Counted from the first letter of the stretch, positions 4,838 through 10,772 are shown. The stretch is DNA of 12,653 nucleotides from Sulfuricaulis sp040901545 (GCF_040901545.1 NZ_JBBDYL010000063.1:1-12653), one strand, 5' to 3'. Notes: generated by a model not told the origin, from the sequence alone. Translations and numbers: made by a program.

Positions 4838-6610
4838 ATGCCAAAAAACATCATCCTGTGTTCAGACGGAACCGGGAACAGCGGCGGGAAGGGCCACGGG
4901 ACGAATGTCTGGAGGCTGTACAAGGCGATCGATCTGCATCATCCCCGGGCGCAGGTCAGCATTCACGACGACGGCGTCGGCACCCGCGACTTCGTGTTGT
5001 TCAAACTGCTGGGCGGGGCCTTTGGCTGGGGGCTGAAGCGGAACGTCAAGCGCCTCTACAAGTTTCTCGTGGTTCAGTACGAACGCGGGCCGGGCGGGGC
5101 GTCCGGTGACGATATTTTTCTTTTCGGGTTCAGCCGCGGCGCGCACACCGTGCGCATGGTCGCGGGCATGGTCTGCCGCTGCGGGCTCGTCGACCGCACG
5201 CAATGCGGTTCGGAGCGGGAGCTGGATGCGCGCATCGACGAGGCCTACGACGCCTATGTCAAATGCTTCGCGCGCGCGATACGCCAGCGTGAGCCTCACA
5301 GCGGCAGTCCGGCGGATCCGGTGCAATACGCCGTATCCAGCGAGGCGAAGCCATGGGTCGAACCACCCGAGCTCACGCGCTTTCGCGCGCAGAAATACGT
5401 CATTCCCGATGTCCCGATCAAATTCATCGGCGTCTGGGACACGGTCAACGCAGTGGGCGTGCCGTTCGACGAATTGCGCGAGGGCCTGGATCTGCTGCAG
5501 CGGGTCGCCATTCGCGACAAGACGCTGTATCCGCTGGTGCGGCACGCCTGCCACGCCGTGGCCATCGACGATCAGCGCCACTCCTTCCACCCGGTGCTAT
5601 GGAACGAACGCAAGCTGGCGCCCGGGCAGAGCATCGAGCAGGTCTGGTTCGCGGGCGTGCATTCCAACGTGGGCGGCGGCTACCCCAAAGACCAGATGGC
5701 GCTGGTCTCGCTGAACTGGATGATGGCGAAGGCCAGGCAGCAGGGCGTGGTTTTTATCGATGAGATGTGGGAAGGGTACCGGCGCGAGGCGGATGTCCAC
5801 AGCAAGTTGTACGATTCCCGCGCCGGCCTGGCCGCCTATTACCGTTACCTGCCCCGCGATGTCAAAAAGATCTGCCTGGAGCATGGCATCCCCCAGGCGA
5901 AGATTCACGTCAGCGTATTCGATCGCATACAGCGCGCCTCGGACGGTTACGCGCCATTCAACCTGCCGGACGATTTCGTGATGGAAATGGCGGATGCGAC
6001 CACCGCCACCGGGTTCGATGCCAGCCTTATCGATTCCTATATTGCTGAGCGCAGCCTGGACCCCCATCGCGCGAAGCTCCTGGGCAAAATCTGGGATCTG
6101 GTCTGGATCAAGCGCTGGTTGTATCTACTGACGCTGGCGGCGACCGGCTCGCTGTTGTACGTCATTTACTGGCTCGGTTCGCAGCCCGCGCTGGTGCGCA
6201 GCGACGAGTGGCGCATCATGGGGTGGATTTTCGCGGCGCTGGACGCGCTGACGCCGGACGCCGCCCGTGGCGCCCTGGACGCCCTGCGCTCAGACCCGTT
6301 CTGGCTCTTCCTTTTCGCCGCGATCTTCGGCGTACTGGTGTTCGTGATCAAGCGCGTGGACCGGCGCATCAGCGAGGTCGGCAACGCCGGCTGGCGTTAC
6401 GTGTTCGAGAATCATCGCCAGCAGGCGCTCGTGAAATTCGGCCCGTTCGAGTCGTTCCTGCTCGACCTGGCGCGACGCTTGCGCAACTCCTGGCCGAGCC
6501 GCCGCCTCATGCCGTTTCTCAAGGCCCGGATCATGCCGGGGCTCGTGCTGATTGCCACGGCGGCGCTGTTAGTGTGGTTGATCTGGAAGGCCTTTTCAGT
6601 CGCAGAATAA
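4838..6610 (+). CDS. DUF2235 alpha/beta-hydrolase (T6SS Tle1-like phospholipase family) with C-terminal membrane helices
   Basis: The 590-aa protein starts MPKNIILCSDGTGNSGGKG, the typical DUF2235 opening. The nucleophile motif GFSRGAH places Ser99; likely partners are Asp201 (GVWDTVNAVG) and His275 (FAGVHSNVGGGYP). DUF2235 includes the type VI secretion phospholipase effectors Tle1, but also many unstudied membrane-linked proteins. Here the C-terminus has hydrophobic stretches at about 428-447, 488-505 and 567-585, so it is probably anchored in the inner membrane. No vgrG, hcp or immunity gene is next to it, so an effector role is not supported by context. The ATG at 4838 follows AAGGGAGA; the frame is open back to 4739, but that stretch runs through the flanking repeat and does not look like DUF2235. 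Confidence 0.85.
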   Translation: MPKNIILCSDGTGNSGGKGHGTNVWRLYKAIDLHHPRAQVSIHDDGVGTRDFVLFKLLGGAFGWGLKRNVKRLYKFLVVQYERGPGGASGDDIFLFGFSRGAHTVRMVAGMVCRCGLVDRTQCGSERELDARIDEAYDAYVKCFARAIRQREPHSGSPADPVQYAVSSEAKPWVEPPELTRFRAQKYVIPDVPIKFIGVWDTVNAVGVPFDELREGLDLLQRVAIRDKTLYPLVRHACHAVAIDDQRHSFHPVLWNERKLAPGQSIEQVWFAGVHSNVGGGYPKDQMALVSLNWMMAKARQQGVVFIDEMWEGYRREADVHSKLYDSRAGLAAYYRYLPRDVKKICLEHGIPQAKIHVSVFDRIQRASDGYAPFNLPDDFVMEMADATTATGFDASLIDSYIAERSLDPHRAKLLGKIWDLVWIKRWLYLLTLAATGSLLYVIYWLGSQPALVRSDEWRIMGWIFAALDALTPDAARGALDALRSDPFWLFLFAAIFGVLVFVIKRVDRRISEVGNAGWRYVFENHRQQALVKFGPFESFLLDLARRLRNSWPSRRLMPFLKARIMPGLVLIATAALLVWLIWKAFSVAE

Positions 6611-6641
6611 AAAGGGGCGGAGGGATTAAAGATTAAGCAGC
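6610..6641. repeat. Right copy of the repeat flanking the DUF2235 gene
   Basis: AAAAGGGGCGGAGGGATTAA begins inside the stop codon of the DUF2235 gene and continues AGATTAAGCAGC. It is the direct-repeat partner of 4771-4797, with a GGG insertion, a missing A and one substitution. Confidence 0.6.
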
Positions 6642-6679
6642 GGGAAAATGAACCGATGAGGTCAGGAAATAATGGGGGG

Positions 6680-6767
6680 CAGAGCAAAGTTTTCTCTAAT
6701 ATTCGCCCGCTTCACAGAACGTAGTAATCCGACACGGCTTCCTCCGCGCCATCGGTTCGCGGTCGGC
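6680..6767. repeat. 88-bp direct repeat, copy 1
   Basis: These 88 bp match 8331-8418 at 87 positions. They begin CAGAGCAAAG and end GGTCGGC, and include the 3' end of a RAYT-like transposase gene on the minus strand. Between the copies lie two complete TA modules. Confidence 0.85.
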
Positions 6768-6840
6768 CTAACCGCCCCGGGCGTGTTTGCCGTTGGGTCA
6801 TCTGCTCGATGCGGGTCTTGAAATCCTCCCGGCCCAAAAC
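6712..6840 (-). pseudogene. C-terminal remnant of a RAYT (IS200-like) transposase
   Basis: The minus strand reads VLGREDFKTRIEQMTQRQ, then TRPGRLGRPRTDGAEEAV, and ends SDYYVL and a stop. The LG..F...IE......R......GRPR pattern is what I know from the C-termini of REP-associated tyrosine transposases. Only about 42 residues remain, and upstream DNA (beyond 6840) no longer gives a recognisable catalytic HUH/tyrosine domain. The final 18 codons are repeated at 8363-8418. Confidence 0.6.
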
Positions 6841-6924
6841 CAAATCGGCCCCTATGAATATGTTGTGCGGATGCGGGCCTTGTCCGTCCGGCGCGGCCCG
6901 GTGCCGAGCTGCCCGAAAGATGGT

Positions 6925-6962
6925 TTGGCTGAATACCTGCGCGGTGCTACTATAGTGTTACC
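6925..6962 (+). promoter_or_regulatory. Probable promoter/operator of the RHH-ParE module
   Basis: TATAGT (6951-6956) is a good -10 with a weak TTGGCT (6925-6930) upstream at a long 20-bp spacing. ACTATAGT is a perfect palindrome, and outer GGT and ACC (6943-6945 and 6960-6962) extend the symmetry. Autorepression by the RHH antitoxin would fit. The leader to ATG 6984 is about 20 nt, without a clear Shine-Dalgarno sequence. Confidence 0.4.
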
Positions 6963-6983
6963 TCAACATTTTGGCGCCCCGTC

Positions 6984-7265
6984 ATGACAGCCACGACCAC
7001 GCTCAAACTGCCCGAAAAACTCAAGACACGAATTGCTCGCTTGGCCAAGGAAACCGGGCGTTCCGCACACAGCCTCATGGTGGAGGCACTGGAACGTGAA
7101 GTGGAACGCAAAGAGCGGATGCGGGAGTTCGTGCGTGAGGCGCTCGTCTCCAACGCCGCGGTCGAAGAGGGCGCGGCCGTGTACCGGGCCGAGGACGTTC
7201 ACCCCTGGCTCGAACGGCTGGCCAAGAAACGTCGAGCCGCCCGGCCCAAGCCGTGGCGCAAATAG
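6984..7265 (+). CDS. Ribbon-helix-helix antitoxin (CopG/ParD-like)
   Basis: The 93-aa protein opens TATTTLKLPEKLKTRIARLA, a classic ribbon-helix-helix start with a beta strand and then a helix, followed by KETGRSAHSLMVEALEREVE. The C-terminal part (VREALVSNAAVEEGAAVYRA, then EDVHPWLERLAKK) is the toxin-binding arm typical of RHH antitoxins. RHH proteins dimerise and repress their own promoter; a short palindrome covers the -10 upstream. The gene overlaps the ParE-like toxin gene by 13 bp, antitoxin first as in parDE. The length is complete and no damage is visible. Confidence 0.85.
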   Translation: MTATTTLKLPEKLKTRIARLAKETGRSAHSLMVEALEREVERKERMREFVREALVSNAAVEEGAAVYRAEDVHPWLERLAKKRRAARPKPWRK

Positions 7266-7549
7266 TCTATTCGGAGAACGCGCTCGCGAATCTTGAGCGT
7301 GTATTTGATTTCCTTGCCGAACACGACCCGCAGGCGGCGCTGGGCGCCGCGCGCAGCATTCGTGAGGCCGTCGATACCCTGTCAAACCATCCGCTGATTG
7401 GCCGAACCGTAGCCGGCGAACTGCGTGCGCTGGTGATTTCTTACGGCAAGACGGGGTATGTAGCCTTATATCGCTTCCTGCCCGCGCAAGATCAGGTTCG
7501 TACCGTGTCCATACGACATCAGCGCGAACTCGATTATCCGATTGATTAA
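7253..7549 (+). CDS. RelE/ParE-superfamily toxin
   Basis: The 98-aa protein has the ParE-like layout: a first strand (AQIVYSENALANLERVFDFL), two helices (AALGAARSIREAVDTLSNHP), LIGRTVAGELRALVISYGKT, then GYVALYRFLPAQDQVRTVSI and RHQRELDYPID. ParE members poison gyrase and RelE members cut mRNA; sequence alone does not decide, though the RHH partner and length favour a ParE-type protein. The start is a GTG at 7253 inside the antitoxin gene, a 13-bp overlap that implies coupled translation. The frame is complete. Confidence 0.85.
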   Translation: MAQIVYSENALANLERVFDFLAEHDPQAALGAARSIREAVDTLSNHPLIGRTVAGELRALVISYGKTGYVALYRFLPAQDQVRTVSIRHQRELDYPID

Positions 7550-7610
7550 TAGTTTCAGGGCCGTAAGGATTCACGCCTTGCCGCTAATTTGAGGTCTGCG
7601 GCATGAAACA

Positions 7611-7653
7611 TATATTGACAGTCTATATACAGCCGGTATGATTAATTCATACC
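7611..7653 (+). promoter_or_regulatory. Strong promoter with two palindromes for the RHH-PIN module
   Basis: TTGACA (7615-7620), 16 bp, and TATGAT (7637-7642) form a near-consensus promoter. One palindrome, TATATTGACAGTCTATATA (7611-7629), covers the -35. A second, GGTATGATTAATTCATACC (7635-7653, 7-bp perfect arms), covers the -10. Two operators of different sequence suggest binding by the RHH antitoxin plus another regulator, or two registers. GAAGGTG precedes the ATG at 7671. Confidence 0.7.
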
Positions 7654-7670
7654 ACTTGTGAAGGTGCCTT

Positions 7671-7907
7671 ATGAGTTCAGCAGTCAAAAAGACGATTTCA
7701 CTCCCCGCCGATCTGGCCAAGGAAGCGGAGGAGGTGGCGCGCGCCGAAGGCAAGTCCCTGAGCGCGGTGGTGCAGGATGCACTGCGTGCAGCGCGCACCA
7801 GCCGGCTCAAGACCGACCTGCGCGGCATTCAAGGCTACTGGAGCCGCAAGGCCAGGGAAAAGGGGCTGCTCACCGAGAAGGAGCTTGAGCGCTATCTGCG
7901 GAAGTGA
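7671..7907 (+). CDS. Ribbon-helix-helix antitoxin paired with a PIN toxin
   Basis: The 78-aa protein opens MSSAVKKTISLPADLAKEAE, then EVARAEGKSLSAVVQDALRA: the strand-helix-helix of CopG/RHH antitoxins. The tail (LKTDLRGIQGYWSRKAREKG, LLTEKELERYLRK) would wrap the toxin. A ribosome site, GAAGGTG, lies 7 nt before the ATG. The stop (TGA 7905-7907) overlaps the PIN gene's GTG by 4 bp, so translation is coupled. It should repress the near-consensus promoter at 7615-7642. The gene is intact. Confidence 0.85.
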   Translation: MSSAVKKTISLPADLAKEAEEVARAEGKSLSAVVQDALRAARTSRLKTDLRGIQGYWSRKAREKGLLTEKELERYLRK

Positions 7908-8305
7908 GAGCGGTATTCGACACCAACATATTTATTTCCGCGTTCGCCATCCCCGGCAGCCGGGCTGAAACGGCGCTCGTCAAAGTCGCGGAAGGCGCGG
8001 TGCAACTGGCCATCTCGCCGGCCATTATCCACGAAGTCCTCGATGTCTTGGCCAGAAAATTCGACCGAAATCCTGAAGAGTTGTCGCGCGCGGCCGTTTA
8101 TTTGTCCGAACTGGCTGAAGTGGTAACACCCCGGCGGCGGCTGAAGGTGTTGCGCGATGAGCCCGACAATCGAATCCTGGAATGCGCGGCAACAGCTAAG
8201 GCCGAGGTAATCGTCACCGGCGACCAAGCCATGTTGGCACTGGGCGAATACCGTGGTATCCGCATTCTGTCACTGAAGGATTTTCTGGCGGGAGTCTTTC
8301 CCTAA
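7904..8305 (+). CDS. PIN-domain ribonuclease toxin
   Basis: The 133-aa protein is a PIN domain of the putative-toxin group (COG1569-like). The acidic metal-binding residues are all present: Asp6 (VFDTNIFISA), Glu44 (IIHEVLDVLARKF), Asp88 (DEPDNRILECA) and Asp107 (VIVTGDQAML). It ends ILSLKDFLAGVFP. PIN toxins are Mg-dependent endoribonucleases acting on tRNA or rRNA; the target here is unknown. The GTG start overlaps the antitoxin stop in GTGA. The gene looks fully functional. Confidence 0.9.
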   Translation: MRAVFDTNIFISAFAIPGSRAETALVKVAEGAVQLAISPAIIHEVLDVLARKFDRNPEELSRAAVYLSELAEVVTPRRRLKVLRDEPDNRILECAATAKAEVIVTGDQAMLALGEYRGIRILSLKDFLAGVFP

Positions 8306-8314
8306 GCCGGTCCT

Positions 8315-8418
8315 GGGGTCAGAGCAGGGTCAGAGCAAAGTATTCTCTAATATTCGCCCGCTTCACAGAACGTAGTAATCCGACACGGCTTCCTCCGCGC
8401 CATCGGTTCGCGGTCGGC
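8315..8418. repeat. 88-bp direct repeat, copy 2, with a short tandem repeat in front
   Basis: Positions 8331-8418 match 6680-6767 at 87 of 88 positions. On the minus strand 8418-8363 encodes the final GRPRTDGAEEAVSDYYVL and stop of a RAYT-like transposase. In front, GGGTCAGAGCA is present twice in a row (8316-8337). Homology ends sharply at 8418. The following 8419-8503 holds nothing I recognise. Confidence 0.8.
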
Positions 8419-8504
8419 TAACAGTAACCCGCGTGGGCACGCAGAGGTACGATCAAGCCAATCCGAAGTCGCCGATCTTTGCCGAGCTGCGCGCCATGGG
8501 TACC

Positions 8505-8532
8505 TTTCATTTTATACCTTTTCGGGTATAAT
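8505..8532 (+). promoter_or_regulatory. Promoter/operator of the Gp49-like toxin module
   Basis: A perfect TATAAT (8527-8532) lies 6 nt before the GTG start at 8539. TTATACC (8512-8518) and GGTATAA (8525-8531) form an inverted repeat with a 6-nt spacer that spans the promoter spacer and the -10. The -35 is weak. The start codon would be at or near the transcription start. Confidence 0.65.
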
Positions 8533-8538
8533 TAACGC

Positions 8539-8910
8539 GTGGCCGGGCAACAACAAAAGCCGCTGGTGTGGATAGGGAGCAGCAAGCGGGACCTGATGGC
8601 GCTGCCGGTGCCCATTCGGAAGTTTTTCGGCCATGCCTTGGACTTTGCGCAGCGCGGTGACAAGCACGAGGCGGCCAAGGTGCTTAAGGGCTTTGGCGGC
8701 GCGGGGAGTCCTGGAGATCGTCGAGGATGGCCGCGGCGGCACGTGCCGGGCCGTTTACACGGTCAAATTCGAGGAAGCGGTATTCGTGTGTTGCATGTGT
8801 TCCAGAAAAAGAGCAGGCAGGGTATTGCAACACCCAAACCGGACATGGACATTATCCGCGAACGCCTGAAGGTCGCGGAGCAACTGGTAAAGGAGATGCG
8901 CGATGCGTAA
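8539..8910 (+). pseudogene. Gp49-like (HigB-type, PF05973) toxin with two compensating frameshifts
   Basis: The open frame gives 123 codons. Its start (KPLVWIGSSKRDLMALPVPI, RKFFGHALDFAQRGDKHEAA, KVLKGFGGAG) and end (LHVFQKKSRQGIATPKPDMD, IIRERLKVAEQLVKEM) are typical of phage-derived Gp49-like toxins. Residues about 57-84 are nonsense in this frame. In another frame the same DNA (about 8707-8790) reads GVLEIVEDGRGG, RAVYTVKFEEAVFV, which is the missing core. One extra G in the run at 8703-8706 and one extra GT in GTGTG (8786-8790) explain it; together they add 3 bases and restore the frame. The toxin core strand is therefore scrambled and the protein probably inactive, unless the indels are sequencing errors. 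It overlaps the antitoxin by 8 bp. Confidence 0.75.
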
Positions 8911-9235
8911 GCGAATCGTTAAAGGTGTCGAAACCGAGATGAGTTCCGGCAACGTCTTTGCCGATCTGGGTCTGCGGGACGCGGAAAAACTGAAAATCAA
9001 ATCCGGTCTGGTTATTCAGATCATCAAGGCGGTGCGTTGCCTTGGCCTGTCGCAAGAAGAGGCGGGCCGGCGTATGGGATTGCCGCAACCCAAGGTGTCC
9101 GGCCTGTTTCGCGGTGACTTTACCAATGTCTCCGAACGCAAGCTCATGGACTGCCTGAACCGGCTCGGCTACGACATCGAAATAAAGATAAAACCCGCCA
9201 CCAAGCGCGTCGGGCATGTGACGCTGGCGGCCTAG
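8903..9235 (+). CDS. HTH (XRE) antitoxin of the Gp49-like module
   Basis: The 110-aa protein has an N-terminal stretch (GVETEMSSGNVFADLGLRDA, EKLKIKSGLVIQI) typical of COG5606-type antitoxins, then an XRE HTH at about residues 38-93 (IKAVRCLGLSQEEAGRRMGL, PQPKVSGLFRGDFTNVSERK, LMDCLNRLGYDIEIKI). The ATG at 8903 follows AAGGAGA (8889-8895) and overlaps the toxin stop. It should bind the TTATACC/GGTATAA operator. The gene is intact although its toxin is damaged. Confidence 0.88.
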   Translation: MRKRIVKGVETEMSSGNVFADLGLRDAEKLKIKSGLVIQIIKAVRCLGLSQEEAGRRMGLPQPKVSGLFRGDFTNVSERKLMDCLNRLGYDIEIKIKPATKRVGHVTLAA

Positions 9236-9279
9236 CGGGCAAGCTGGACTCGCCCCGCCACATGTTGAGCAGCCTGATG

Positions 9280-9463
9280 CCGTGCCTCCGCGGAGAGGGA
9301 GTGCGTGAGTTACGGATATTCGTCGGCAAGGGTTATCGTGTCTTTATTTGCGCGCGATGGCAAAACGATAGTAGTCCTGCTTTGCGGGGGAGATAAATCC
9401 ACGCAGGACCGGGACATTGAACTGGCCAAGTCGTATTGGCGTGAATACAGGAGGCAGACATGA
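9280..9463 (+). pseudogene. Decayed RelE-like (Gp49-like) toxin fragment
   Basis: Two frames are needed. GEGVRELRIFVGKGYRVF is read from about 9291, and after a +1 shift near 9341-9349 ARDGKTIVVLLCGGDKSTQD and then RDIELAKSYWREYRRQT continue to a TGA at 9461-9463. GYRVYF, VVLLCGGDKSTQ and DI..A are hallmarks of the RelE-like addiction-module killer group. About 40 N-terminal residues cannot be found, so this is a dead toxin. Its stop overlaps the next gene's ATG in ATGA, which preserves the original operon junction. Confidence 0.75.
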
Positions 9464-9750
9464 AAAGTGTTGCATTCAAGACCGCGGACTATCTCAAGAC
9501 GCGCAAGGATGCTGTGGCGTATCTCAATGCCGCTCTCGAGGACGGTGAGCCGGCCGTGCTGCTGGAAGCGCTCCGCAACGTGGCGCAAGCCAAGGGCGGT
9601 ATCGGCGCACTTGCAAAGTCTGCAGGCGTGAGCCGCGAAAGCCTCTATCGGACACTTTCGAGCCGAGGCAATCCTAAGATCGACACCGTGATGGCCTTGT
9701 TACGGGCCATGGGGCTTAAATTGAGCATCGATCGGCATAAGGCCGCGTGA
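9460..9750 (+). CDS. Addiction-module antidote (HTH), toxin partner lost
   Basis: The 96-aa protein fits the probable addiction-module antidote family (TIGR02684-like): KTADYLKTRKDAVAYLNAAL, ALRNVAQAKGGIGALAKSAG, VSRESLYRTLSSRGNPKIDT, VMALLRAMGLKLSI. The HTH spans about residues 45-90. The ATG follows AGGAGG (9449-9454). Its toxin immediately upstream is a pseudogene, so it is now an orphan. It may still act as a DNA-binding regulator or protect against a related toxin elsewhere. The next antitoxin overlaps it by 4 bp. A piece of a close relative lies at 1048-1098. Confidence 0.88.
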   Translation: MKSVAFKTADYLKTRKDAVAYLNAALEDGEPAVLLEALRNVAQAKGGIGALAKSAGVSRESLYRTLSSRGNPKIDTVMALLRAMGLKLSIDRHKAA

Positions 9751-10058
9751 CAATGAGCGCACGCATGAAAGGCAGGCTGGCCAACATTCATCCCGGCGAG
9801 GTCCTTCTTGAGGAATTTCTAAAGCCCATGGGGATCAGCCAGAACAAGATTGCGCGCGATATCGGGGTGTCGCCACGGCGCATCAATGAAATCGTACAGG
9901 GGAAACGCGCCATCACGGCGGATACCGCGCTGCGACTGGCGAAATACTTCGACATGTCGGAGTCTTTCTGGATGGGGCTGCAGGCGGATTACGATCTGGA
10001 AAACGTGCGTAAAGATCTGGGTAAACGGCTTGAGCGAATCAGCCGTCATGCGGCGTGA
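9747..10058 (+). CDS. higA: HigA-family antidote (VapI-type XRE), no toxin present
   Basis: The protein is 103 aa from the GTG at 9747, or 101 aa from the ATG at 9753. It shows the HigA antidote signature (TIGR02607-like): ANIHPGEVLLEEFLKPMGIS, QNKIARDIGVSPRRINEIVQ, GKRAITADTALRLAKYFDMS, and ESFWMGLQADYDLENV. The GTG overlaps the previous stop in GTGA, which favours it by coupling; the ATG also fits AAGG spacing. Its normal partner, a small HigB/RelE toxin upstream, is absent because the preceding gene is another antitoxin. The gene is intact. Confidence 0.88.
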   Translation: MTMSARMKGRLANIHPGEVLLEEFLKPMGISQNKIARDIGVSPRRINEIVQGKRAITADTALRLAKYFDMSESFWMGLQADYDLENVRKDLGKRLERISRHAA

Positions 10059-10178
10059 TGACCAGATCAATGCTTTAAAGGCGCCTAGCTCGATACTCCA
10101 CGGTAGCCAAGACCGCGAAAAACCCTGGAATGGAAAGTTAAATGTTTTATCGCAAATATCGGTAATGAGCCCCCGGTT

Positions 10179-10484
10179 ATGAAAGAGATCATTCAAGAGT
10201 TATCAGCGGCTTTGCGCGCGCTACGGTGACCGCTATCGCGGCCTTTGATTTACGGTTCCGAAGCGCGCCGCGAGGCACGGCCCGACTTGGACGTGGATCT
10301 TTTGCTGGTGTTGCGCGACGCAAATCGCCCGTCATGCGAGATCGATCGCATCGCCGGTATCCTCGCGGGTTTCAACATCCGCTACGGTATCCTGCTGTCG
10401 GTCTTGCCGGTCGCCGAGAATACCCTCAAGACCGCCGAGGGTCCGTTCTGGCGCAACGTCCGCCGCGAAGGGATAGCGGCTTGA
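10179..10484 (+). pseudogene. MNT-type nucleotidyltransferase antitoxin, frameshifted
   Basis: MKEIIQELSAALRA begins at the ATG at 10179, but the frame hits a TGA at 10227. The expected YGDRYRGL is read one base over (10222-10245). The original frame then resumes with LIYGSEARREARPDLDVDLL, LVLRDANRP, IDRIAGILAGFNIRYGILLS, VLPVAENTLKTAEGPFWRNV. The GS..AR.....D.DVDLLL motif is the minimal nucleotidyltransferase signature of the antitoxin in MNT/HEPN (MntA/HepT) modules. A +1 in the GCGCGC tract near 10215-10221 and a -1 in the T run at 10244-10246 explain it. Translation from the internal TTG at 10245 would lack the first helix. Confidence 0.7.
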
Positions 10485-10687
10485 CCGACAAAGCGGCGCT
10501 TTTCAAGAAAGCGAAGAGATATCTGGCATCAGCCCGTCTGCTTCTCGAGGCCGCCGATTACGACTCCGCGGTGTCGCGGATTTATTATGCCGCAGAAACT
10601 TTCAAGTCGTCGAGAAGGAAGCCTACGCGGCCGAGAAAAAATATACCGCTTGAGCCGGCGCTTGAAAAATCCGTGCCGGCGGAATAA
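10481..10687 (+). pseudogene. Truncated HEPN-domain (HepT-like) toxin
   Basis: From a TTG overlapping the MNT stop (TTGA), the frame reads TDKAALFKKAKRYLASARLL, LEAADYDSAVSRIYYAAE, a clear HEPN N-terminal half. It then changes to an unrelated tail (TFKSSRRKPTRPRKN...) and stops after 68 residues. HEPN toxins are about 120-140 aa and need an Rx4-6H ribonuclease motif, which is missing. The breakpoint is near 10595. The toxin half of the pair is therefore dead as well. Confidence 0.7.
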
Positions 10688-10733
10688 TAGGAGAGTGACC
10701 ACGATTTCTGATTGCGAGGTCCGATAGGCAATG

Positions 10734-10755
10734 GCTTATCGGTCAGTCCGATAGC
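10734..10755. repeat. Hairpin downstream of the aminotransferase
   Basis: GCTTATCGG, TCAGT, CCGATAGC form a stem with one bulge, 17 bp past the aminotransferase stop. There is no T-run, so it is more REP-like than a terminator. A degraded relative lies at 1486-1508 next to the aminotransferase fragment there. Confidence 0.45.
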
Positions 10756-10772
10756 CGCCCCTCCGGTTTTGT

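Noticed and set aside
4862..6067. Long antisense and alternate-frame ORFs within the DUF2235 gene
   Set aside because: They are shadows of a GC-rich coding frame. The forward frame carries recognised motifs throughout, and the others show no family signature or ribosome sites.
9285..9297. CTCCGCGGAG palindrome
   Set aside because: It is short and GC-rich and falls inside the decayed toxin frame, so chance is sufficient.
10226..10480. Forward ORF covering the MNT region in another frame
   Set aside because: The nucleotidyltransferase motif is in the frame starting at 10245. The first part of the longer ORF is a shadow that happens to join the HEPN frame.
352..10687. Integron cassette array (many small same-strand genes with repeats between)
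   Set aside because: I found no attC-like imperfect palindromes with GTTRRRY/RYYYAAC ends after the modules. The repeats present look like RAYT/REP ends, and TA pairs keep their own promoters. A structure-based attC search would settle it.
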